This document shows, one piece after another, positions 8,765 to 15,704 of a stretch of DNA of 15,704 nt. The translations under genes were made by a program, and so were the position numbers. Position 1 is the first letter of the stretch; every line of letters begins with the position of its first letter. The notes under the pieces were generated by a model. That model was not told where the DNA came from, did not search any database, and saw only the letters and a program-made list of their open reading frames with translations. The stretch comes from Cyclostephanos tholiformis (lineage: Eukaryota > Bacillariophyta > Thalassiosirophyceae > Thalassiosirales > Thalassiosiraceae), in the NCBI GenBank assembly GCA_036939975.1, contig JALLPB010000455.1, forward strand, positions 1-15,704. The letters run 5' to 3'.

Positions 8765-9510
8765 GTTTTGTTGTTGATGATGAAAAAAAATAAAGAGCGC
8801 CGCAGGCCCGTGTGTGCTAAAACATAACCTATTACCTATCCTAGTACCATACCTAGTATTATTCGTGGTTTGTTCCCTCAGTTTTCTCGTAAAATCTCCA
8901 TGTAGGAATAGATATTGTCCTCAGAGGGAATGGATGTTGGCGCAGCAAGACTCAAGTAAATCTTGAAGCGAGATAGAGTACGATAGTAGGTACTACCCAT
9001 GATACCTACTCCTCTGTCACAAAATTACCTATGTTTTTTTCGACGTACAAACTGTCCCAGAAATGTTCGTATTTTTTTATTTGATTCCTAACGGATTCCT
9101 TTTAAGTTGCGAATCAACTTCGCCAAAACTTAAGACTGTGATAAATCTAAAAGGTCAGATCTGGCTTTTTGGCGGGAGCAAAAACTCAAGCCGGACAGAC
9201 CGTCCCCAAAAAAGAGGTTGTTCCGAGACTAGGTTGTTAATTACTGCAGTAATCCTCCGGAATCCTGTAAAAAACTGTTTTGGGTGGGTTGGGGTCCGGA
9301 ATCTCTCATTTCTGTNATCCGAAATTTTTACGAAAAAAAAAATTCGCACAGTGATACACATAACAAAAAACCGTCTTAAAGCTATATGTTTTTCACCTAT
9401 ACGCTCAAAGAAATCACAGCCTTAGCTTTGTTCCCGCCGAAAAATGTAGATTTGTAGCGGTGGGATGGTTGCGCGCGGCGGCGACGGAAAAATATTAAAA
9501 ATCCCCTCTT
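8765..9510. promoter_or_regulatory. Divergent intergenic region between kinase and phosphatase, with palindromes and one ambiguous base
   Basis: These 746 bp contain both 5' flanks. The kinase-proximal half repeats the motif TACCTA/TAGGTA several times (about 8830-9010) and includes an 8-bp inverted pair AGTAGGTA (8985-8992)/TACCTACT (9003-9010). Further on is a perfect 14-bp palindrome ATTACTGCAGTAAT (9240-9253) and two copies of TCCGGAATC about 40 bp apart (about 9256 and 9294). Base 9316 is n. An open frame at 9063-9425 crosses the n; its composition does not look coding, and I do not call it a gene. Confidence 0.5.
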
Positions 9511-10878
9511 TTGGGACGACGCCGTATCACCACAGGCATAAACTCAGTTGGCACGCGGCCGACAACAGCAATAAACTCTTGGAAAACGATGAGCTCATTC
9601 GCCATGCAAGACCTCCTATCCATTCCCGCCTTCCTCCTCTTTCAAATCTTGTGGTTTTTTCACTCAATCCGTCGTCCGCTCCTACTTGTCTCAGCGTTGT
9701 GCATCCTCTCTGACCCATTCGCGGCGATTCGGAAGCTCCGACTAGTCGGCGTGTCCATTACCTACCTCCTATTTTGCAAAGACAAGAAGTGGAAGGTGCC
9801 AAGTGACGTCGATCCGGCGTCGCAGTTTCCAGTGGAACTTGGTGGTTCGTTGAAGTCGTCCTCGGGTGGCGATGGCGCCAAGGGCAGTAAAAAATACAGG
9901 GAAAAGACTCTGATACTGATCCGACATGGCGAGTCGACATGGAACGACACATTCAACCCCGGGCACCGCAACAAATTGATATTTGCACTATTCTTCGTGC
10001 CCAATCTCTTCTATGCGATATTCGTCGAAGTTTACTACTTCGTTAGCGGGAGGGATCGCGACTCGTGGTTCTACGACAGTCCCTTAAGCGTGTCGGGGAA
10101 ACATCAGATCGACAGCCTTCGTTCGTTTTTGAAGAAGGAGGAGTTGAAGGTGGGAGGAGAAGGCGTCGGTGGAAGCAGCACAAGAGAGGGGAGGGCTATA
10201 CGGATACTCCTGGCTCTGGGGGAGAAGAAGACGCTGGAGGCGAAGGATGGTAAGGAGGAAGGAGGGGGGGACGATTTATCCTCCCACGTTGTGTCGTCCA
10301 GCCTGCGTAGGGCAATATCCACCGCGGCGATCGGACTCGCCGATCGATTCTCTCGAACCGCCGACGCCGAAGATGACCACGACAAAGATGTCGGAGATCG
10401 CATCGTCCTCTTGCCTTCCCTACAGGAAATATCGTTCAATCCCGACGCGTTGTCCATCCTGCCGCCAGGGGAGACGGCCAATCCGACGTGGTGCGACGAG
10501 GACATCATCGGCCTGCCGCGGGGTAAATTTTCGTCGCTGGTCGACGCGAGGTACCACACGGGGAACAAGGCTGTTAATTCCAATGGACTCGTTAGGCTTG
10601 AGGAGTTCGTGTCCGACGTCTTTGACGACGATCGTTTGCCGAGGACCAATGTTGTGGCCGTGGGACACTCGCTATTCTTCCGATCGTTCTTCAGGGTGTA
10701 CATGCCCCGGGGGACGGCTCATGTAGCCAAGGAGAAGAAATTGGTCAATGGAGGCGTGGTGATGTTGACGTTGCGGGAGGCGTCGTTGGATGGCGCCAAG
10801 GGGGCGAAGGCATACATGATTGATCCAAATAGCATCGTGATTATCTATGGTGGGTTCGGCAAGCATAGCAAATGTTGA
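9511..10878 (+). CDS. Membrane-anchored histidine phosphatase (phosphoglycerate-mutase-like) with hydrophobic insert
   Basis: A 455-residue protein of the histidine phosphatase superfamily, which uses a phospho-histidine intermediate. It has LILIRHGESTWN with catalytic His139 (R138-H139-G140), SPLSVSGKHQ, SSLRRAISTA (Arg266), a likely acid at Glu306 (LQEISF) and AVGHSLFFR with His386. All the expected catalytic residues are present. Two or three hydrophobic stretches at about 36-52, 56-67 and 79-89 predict an N-terminal membrane anchor. A further hydrophobic insert at about 155-178 (KLIFALFFVPNLFYAIFVEV) sits between the RHG motif and PLS. From memory, similar inserts occur in other protist members. 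Gly/Glu/Lys-rich linkers at 111-130 and 213-255 are extra. The start may instead be Met27 (9589), which puts the hydrophobic part nearer the N-terminus. Substrate cannot be told. Confidence 0.85.
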   Translation: MGRRRITTGINSVGTRPTTAINSWKTMSSFAMQDLLSIPAFLLFQILWFFHSIRRPLLLVSALCILSDPFAAIRKLRLVGVSITYLLFCKDKKWKVPSDVDPASQFPVELGGSLKSSSGGDGAKGSKKYREKTLILIRHGESTWNDTFNPGHRNKLIFALFFVPNLFYAIFVEVYYFVSGRDRDSWFYDSPLSVSGKHQIDSLRSFLKKEELKVGGEGVGGSSTREGRAIRILLALGEKKTLEAKDGKEEGGGDDLSSHVVSSSLRRAISTAAIGLADRFSRTADAEDDHDKDVGDRIVLLPSLQEISFNPDALSILPPGETANPTWCDEDIIGLPRGKFSSLVDARYHTGNKAVNSNGLVRLEEFVSDVFDDDRLPRTNVVAVGHSLFFRSFFRVYMPRGTAHVAKEKKLVNGGVVMLTLREASLDGAKGAKAYMIDPNSIVIIYGGFGKHSKC

Positions 10879-11188
10879 AATGGCTCATTGCCTTGTCATG
10901 AATGATCATGACTAATGCTCTCGGTAGGGTGTTAACGTACGGCGAAAGTGAAGGGCATGATTTCCTTCCGATGAAAGCAGTCATCATTCCTTTTACATGC
11001 ACCAGCTGGCCGGCAAAATATTTGGTTCAGTACGTTTATCTCTGCATGAGAGGCATGTATATTTTTTACGATGCAGATCCTGACTCGACTTGAGCTAAAA
11101 GACATAATGATTGATTTCACGCTTTAATATTTCCAATTTTCTGCACCGTAGAATTGCTTGTAAATGATGTAAAGAAATTCCAATAGAT
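10879..11188. other. Intergenic region at the boundary of the gene-rich and repeat-rich parts
   Basis: No gene is supported. Just after the phosphatase stop is a perfect inverted repeat GTCATGA (10895-10901)/TCATGAC (10906-10912) with a 4-base spacer. CpG content falls across this stretch toward the CpG-poor right part of the window. Confidence 0.4.
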
Positions 11189-12029
11189 TCAATCCATCCA
11201 ATCATCTGCCATCGTCTGCATTATTTCAAATAAGTCATCTCGCCTTTTCCGCTCCACTTTTAGGTAATACTGCATCAATGTGCAAGTTTGGCACGTTCCA
11301 TATGCCATCATTACACCATTATTGAAACCAGACATATTCATCAACCATATTTCAATGGAGGAGAAGATCCCTAAAACACTGGATTACATCTACCTTGAAG
11401 GAGAGAGTGTCCGGTATGCGGTAGATGTGTAGATTTTCCATGAGTTGTTGAGCCGATTGTTCTTCCGAAGGCCCGGGCTCAAGTGCATAGACACGATGTT
11501 TCTCTTTTGCATCAAAGTAGTAGGTGGTTCTGGATTGTGCAAGGAAAGAATTTGAATGCTGCCAAGTCAGGAAGCAGGATGGGCATCAATGGGTTAGTGA
11601 GCCAAATATTAATCTTGTTCATAGCTACCTTTTGTAGGTTTGGATCCTGCTTCAAACAAGAGAGAGATTGGCTCTTGGCCCTCCTAGGGCAAGTCATGTG
11701 GCATCGTGGGTGGAAACATCTATGCCAACAAGGAAGAGGGCGATCCTGGCAAAGATCTTTTCATGGCAGCAAGGTTACCTGGGAGTGACACTAGATTGCC
11801 ACTCATCTTCCAGTCTGTGTTGGAGTAGAAAATCATTGCATCAAGATCCTGAAGAATAATGTTGCAAAGTGCACCCTTTAAATGGTAGTTGGCCCTGGTG
11901 TTGTTGTCGGGGCCAAGGACCAGCCAACAGAAGGGAAATGTCCTTCTCCTTTGTTATCTTGCAATTATTTTCCTCCCTGGAGGGGGGGGGGTCACCGTCA
12001 TCAACAGTGGTGGATATGGTGGTGACCAA
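11189..12029 (-). pseudogene. Frameshifted minus-strand coding remnant, family unknown
   Basis: Reading the minus strand from right to left, protein-like stretches continue from one frame to another, as in a decayed gene. Segment 1 (within 12029-11841) includes NNCKITKEKDISLLLAGP. Segment 2 (11953-11720) includes DNNTRANYHLKGALCNII and AMIFYSNTDWKMSGNLVSLP, ending at an in-frame TAG. Segment 3 (11697-11512) includes MNKINIWLTNPLMPILLPDL. Segment 4 (11585-11352) includes YFDAKEKHRVYALEPGPSEE and LMENLHIYRIPDTLSF, ending at TGA. Segment 5 (11383-11189) includes MMAYGTCQTCTLMQYYLKVE and DLFEIMQTMADDWMD, ending at TGA. The balanced composition and consecutive order argue for one ancient ORF with at least three or four frameshifts. 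I do not recognise the family; a transposon gene or a dead host gene are both possible. CpG depletion matches the neighbouring repeats. Confidence 0.5.
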
Positions 12030-12378
12030 GAAGGCTCAGGTTCAGGGGATGTGCTCAGATTCAAACTCATTGTAGCCAAGGATCTTGCCGTACTTTCCAA
12101 GTTTTGCCTCAGTCGAAATGAGTTTTTACTTTACAGAATGATTATTTTATGTTACATCTACATGGGAATCAGTAGCCTTTGCATCGGTTGTACGATTAAC
12201 ATCCCCCTTGATGATGTGCAAAACTGGTACAATGATATTTATCTGAACCGCTGCCTTCCCGCTTCCAACTTTCCCCCCAACATTGTGGACTATGACAATG
12301 ATCAACTCCAACTCCCCAGTCCCTCAGTGGTATCCATTCTCTGCTTGCTGATGTCACTGCAATCGTCTCTGGCTAGAG
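12030..12378. other. Region without a supported gene
   Basis: Nothing clear is seen. There are scattered short open frames on both strands without recognisable motifs. The stretch is probably part of the same decayed-repeat block as its neighbours, judging from low CpG content. Confidence 0.3.
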
Positions 12379-12801
12379 ATGATTTTACAAGAATGTTCAG
12401 GGACACATAGCACCATCAGCAGATCCCCTTCCCCATTGGGGGGGAATCACCTTTCCACCATGATCCCCATGGGAAAACACAAGAGCCAGGGCCAGACCTC
12501 GGATTACCACAGTCCTTCCATGGCCCCTTCAAATGACACATTTCACCTCGGTCTTGCCCACCTTCCACCCACCGGATCTTCGAACATTCTCAATCCTAGT
12601 CAGGATGAGCAGTTCCCCTTCAACTTCAACATGGATCATATCCATCATTATTTTGTTTTGGATCTTGCCCACATCTGTACAGTTCCTATTCAGGATGTGG
12701 AACATTCCTGTGATATGGAACACATCAATCAGGGGAATGGGGCACACTCCAGCACATGCACACTGACATCAGAAGCAGAACAATGTTCCTTACTACCTTG
12801 A
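12379..12801 (+). other. Open frame of 140 codons, coding status doubtful
   Basis: The frame would encode a Ser/Pro/His/Asn-rich protein of 140 residues with no signal peptide, membrane segment or motif I recognise. Typical stretches are SDYHSPSMAPSNDTFHLGL and NFNMDHIHHYFVLDLAHIC. An overlapping minus-strand frame (12529-12747) is equally unrecognised. It sits among decayed repeats, so it is more likely part of a degraded element or chance than an active gene. Confidence 0.2.
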
Positions 12802-13280
12802 AATTTTGTTAGATGGGGCAAACAAGCCCCTGAATTGGGCCGATGAGCCTTTAAATGGATTTAAAGTCGTTTTCTCCTTTTTTCTTTGACTTTTCTTATT
12901 TTGCAACAGCTGTCTATGTCCCAAAAGAAGAGATACATGAAAAAATGAAAATATTAGGTTCAACATTCATTTTTCTTCCATTTTCATTTTTCATGTACTG
13001 TATTCTGATGAATATAGTACATAAAAATCTAAAAAAATGGCCTTTCATGATGAATAGATTCGAATTGTGACATAAAAACCAGCGAGGAAGATGTAGTTTT
13101 TTCATATGGAAGCCCTACATATGTAGGAGTGATTTTGAAAGAAAAAAATTGGAGTCTATAATTTATACCAAACCCTATGTATGCAGTTTTTTTGAAAATC
13201 TTCTGAGACCAACGGCGGACTCTCAAAACCAACCGCCACTACCACATCAACAACACAACCCACAAAAAAAGCATAACACC
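12802..13280. other. AT-rich spacer with a long fold-back repeat
   Basis: No gene is seen. The main structure is an inverted repeat with arms at 12934-12952 and 12980-12997 (core CATGAAAAAATGAAAAT against ATTTTCATTTTTCATG, one base indel) around a 27-base spacer. A perfect 12-bp palindrome CTACATATGTAG lies at 13115-13126, and a GGGGC/GCCCC hairpin at 12815-12830. These could be relics of a small fold-back element or chance in AT-rich DNA. Confidence 0.4.
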
Positions 13281-14341
13281 ATGGTCCCCTGCCACCCGCC
13301 ACCCTCCAGCGGCTTCAATTTTAAAGGTAAGTCTGATTGCCGTACGCTACATGGTAGTCCTCAATTGTCTCAACATGGCAATATATTTTTTGATTGAAAA
13401 CTAACATTATTCTTTATTTTATTGAATATTATTATTATGTAGGCCAAAAACTGGCTCGCCGGCAGAGAAATGGTAAGTTTTAATAGCTATTTTATGTGCT
13501 TTTTCTAGGCTACTGCATCAAATTGAAGTGCACTAACCTCAGCTATCTGCCATGGTGCCATCAACATTCCTCAGCAAGTTCCTCTATGTATCATTTGTTA
13601 CATATTGTCTCCCTCACCCTAACTTCGAACCCCATTACCATGCTCATTGTTGCCCTACTCCACATCTCCCATCCCATCCCATGCCAAAACATTATGTCTC
13701 CAAGAAGAAGGCACCTGACCATTTTGTTCAGATGCCAGCTCTTGCCCCTTACCCACTACATCTGTCAGACCCCACAACCCTGCACTCGCTAATGAAGAAG
13801 CCTTCCGCCAGAAAGTCCAGTGACACCAAGCAGACTTCCCCCTTGCTTCTGCAACAAAGACATCTACACCTCATGGGAGGAGTGTTGTTGCAACAAGAAC
13901 TCCTTACTCAATCTTCACCAACAGTGTTTCCACCACTTTAACATTGACAATAACCCAAGATGACTCATATGACAACTCAACCCACTGTTCCATGTCCCAA
14001 CCTTCAACAGCTCTTGTCCTTATGACCCCTACTCTAAGGAATTTACCAGCAACATCTCTTGACCCCACCAATCCTTACCTTGTTAGAGCTGTTTCTCATC
14101 TTGCACCCTGGGAGGGTGACTTTTGAGCCATCAAGAGCACTCGAGCTTTGCGTGATGACCTTGAAGAGGTTCATTGCCAGCAGGTCCACCTCAAGGATAT
14201 GGAGGCCCACCTCCTTGTTATGGCTCAAGGATCGCCAGATGCAGACATGGGCAATCAACAAGATGAGCTAGAGATTTGCAGAGCCATCAAGACGATTGCT
14301 GGCACAACTTCACAACCCAATTTAGATGGTGTGAATTGCTG
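13281..14341 (+). pseudogene. Decayed intron-containing gene remnant, possibly SANT/DUF6818-like
   Basis: An ATG at 13281 opens a 46-nt piece (MVPCHPPPSSGFNFK) ending at a consensus donor GTAAGT (13327). A 30-nt piece (13443-13472) lies between an acceptor TATGTAG and another GTAAGT, and a third piece starts after TTTTCTAG at 13509. Splicing gives a 119-codon frame to a TAA at 13790-13792, but the protein reads poorly and other frames look better: AKNWLAGREM, LLHQIEVH, PTPHLPSHPMPKH, and, further on, DLEEVHCQQVHLKDMEAHLL (about 14153-14212). From memory, these pieces resemble in order the diatom multicopy family with an N-terminal SANT/DUF6818-like domain (IEE..LP, PTGDP..P..V..AK) and a C-terminal charged helix. 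I infer a dead copy with frameshifts. The family assignment is weak. Confidence 0.35.
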
Positions 14342-14851
14342 AAACCCTTGGGGATGCATATAACAAGAAGTCCCCCCATGAATTGGGACCTTCCCTTGTC
14401 TGTCTGTCTCCCCAAGTGCTCCAAGCCACTGAATACTTTGCTAGTCTTGGATACTCAATAGGACAGCACTTCCCATCACACTCTCTAGAAGAGTACTATT
14501 AGAATAACACTCATAATTCTAGAGAACATTTATAGCAGCACCTTATCCTATGTTATGTTTTCTTGACAGTTCTCTAGAACTCAAATACTACCCAGAATGG
14601 CAGCAAAATCTTCTTCTTCTCTCCACATCACCTATCACCATGTCTGGTCTGATGGTAACCTACCTTGCTGACATGAAAGTGAGATTTTTCCTGCTCCTGA
14701 ACCAATCCTGGGAATACCTACACTCCAATACCTAATTGAACTACTCTTCCACCTTTGCTGCTGTCCTCAAACCCAGCAATCTCCCGCTCTTCTGCACACC
14801 TCCTCAAGATGTTTATGCTTTCCTTCTCACCTTTCCTGCCCAAGGTGGCCG
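14342..14851. other. Region without a supported gene, in the decayed-repeat block
   Basis: Only short unrelated open frames are present. By hand count the 600 bp 14101-14700 contain about four CpG dinucleotides. Part of this stretch may be the 5' portion of the gag remnant that follows, decayed past recognition. Confidence 0.3.
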
Positions 14852-15600
14852 ATGTGCCCGACTACATTGTCCCACACCACAGCAAAAGTGACACATGCAG
14901 ACGACCAAAAAACAAGTGAAGACACCATCACAATGAATATTGCCCTCACTGACATCTTCCTTGAAGCTATGTTGGTGCAGGTATGCACCTCATTTCAACT
15001 GCATCATCTCCACGAGCCCAACATTGTCTTTGTTGACCTTTCTCTCTGGTTTGTCAACCAGTGTGGTCCTACATTGGCTGAAGATCATGAAGCCAACCAC
15101 AATGCATGACTGCCAACTGGTACCCCTCCAAAGGCTTCAATGCTCTCATCCTCCACCTAATCACTGGTGCAGCCCTTGAAAGCAGCACCACCTACAAGAT
15201 GAATGATGTCGACATCATCAACATTGGTTGGCATGTAAGGCTAGGAGTACAAGGCTTGGATCACACATGGTGCAATCCACCCCCGCATCACCAAAATGTT
15301 TGACATGTTCAAGACATTATGGGCGGCTAAAATCACACTCATCATTAAACTGCAATCCCCACCAGTCTCCACGGCTACAAGATGGCTGCCGTCAACAACA
15401 ACAATGCATCGGTCATATCCTATGGTGAGTTGATTGTGAATTTTGGGGTGGCATACGCTGCTGCCCAAGAATTGGTGAGGAGCCAGCAGAGCCAAATGCA
15501 GTTGATGCAACAATACTGCATGGCATTGCAGCAACAGCCACCACCCACCATCTTCATGTTGAGCCTTCTTACTCAGCTATTTACTTCCGTATCCAGCCAT
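14852..15600 (+). mobile_element. Decayed gag fragment of a diatom-type LTR retrotransposon
   Basis: Four protein-like pieces follow each other in changing frames. Piece 1, before the TGA near 15109, has IALTDIFLEAMLVQV and GPTLAEDHEANHNA. Piece 2 (15106 to about 15235) has MTANWYPSKGFNALILHLIT and YKMNDVDIINIGW. Piece 3 (15245 to about 15358, another frame) has EYKAWITHGAIHPRITKMFD and FKTLWAAKITLI. Piece 4 (about 15352-15600, frame of piece 2) has TAIPTSLHGYKMAAVNNNN, SYGELIVNFGVAYAAAQELV and QLMQQYCMALQQQPPP. In wording and order these resemble the gag-like proteins of diatom copia-type (CoDi) elements as I remember them. At least two frameshifts and stops make it inactive. No protease, integrase or reverse transcriptase follows in the window, and no LTR was identified. 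Confidence 0.6.
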
Positions 15601-15643
15601 TTTAGCCTCTTACTAATCTACACTTCAAAGCTTATTGTAACAG

Positions 15644-15696
15644 CTCTGTTTGGTTGATTCAAGAAGGCAACCCCTTGTTATCAAACAGAGGGAGTA
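15644..15696. repeat. Fold-back terminus resembling a mariner/Stowaway-type inverted repeat end
   Basis: CTCTGTTTG (15644-15652) is repeated inverted as CAAACAGAG (15682-15690). On the minus strand the right part reads TACTCCCTCTGTTTGATAA. This looks like the CTCCCTC-type terminal inverted repeats flanked by TA that I know from Stowaway and Tc1/mariner elements. No matching left terminus was found in the window. The partner could lie to the left in altered form, or this may be a short fold-back relic. Confidence 0.3.
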
Positions 15697-15704
15697 TCAA
15701 TTCA

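Noticed and set aside
9063..9425. 120-codon open frame across the ambiguous base
   Set aside because: No motif, no coding-like composition, and an undefined residue at the n. An overlapping minus-strand frame is equally open.
10902..11093. Short plus-strand frame after the phosphatase
   Set aside because: It lies in the presumed 3' flank and has no motif; the overlapping minus-strand frame is of similar length.
1..15704. tRNA genes, rRNA genes and CRISPR-like arrays
   Set aside because: Reading both strands I saw no tRNA-like T-loop (GGTTCGAAT type) in context, no rRNA stretch and no regularly spaced direct repeats. A covariance-model search was not possible here.

Overview
The window looks like nuclear DNA of a diatom or a close stramenopile relative. 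The evidence is intron-containing genes with GT-AG borders, a meiotic Spo11 homologue, long low-complexity extensions on the proteins, and a decayed gag fragment that reads like the diatom LTR-retrotransposon gag family as I remember it. The species cannot be named from the sequence. One ambiguous base (n, 9316) shows it is an unfinished assembly.

Bases 1-10880 are a gene-dense, CpG-rich arm with five protein genes on alternating strands. They are: a Spo11/TopVIA-type meiotic DNA-cleaving protein (352-2694, +) with a roughly 300-residue Asp-rich N-terminal extension; a small secreted acidic protein (3038-3400, -); a three-exon proline/glutamine- and RS/RG-rich protein of 726 residues (3789-6593, +), whose exons I joined from splice signals and frame; a Ser/Thr protein kinase (6770-8764, -) with an unusual glycine loop and DLG in place of DFG; and a membrane-anchored histidine phosphatase/phosphoglycerate-mutase-like protein (9511-10878, +). 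The secreted protein and the RS protein diverge from a shared 388-bp upstream region. The kinase and phosphatase diverge from a 746-bp region. Spo11/secreted protein and RS protein/kinase converge tail to tail. There is no operon, and nothing shows that the five genes work in one pathway.

Bases from about 11150 to 15704 are a different compartment, strongly CpG-depleted and full of decayed coding sequence. I see a frameshifted minus-strand pseudogene of unknown family (11189-12029), an unidentified 140-codon open frame (12379-12801), a remnant with intact-looking splice sites that may come from a diatom SANT/DUF6818-like family (13281-14341), a decayed retrotransposon gag (about 14852-15600), and a fold-back end resembling a mariner/Stowaway-type terminus (15644-15696). 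The sharp CpG contrast fits methylation-driven decay of repeats, which is an inference.

I found no convincing previously undescribed multi-gene system. The best leads are the RS protein with its unknown conserved core, the Spo11 extension, and the minus-strand pseudogene of unknown family.
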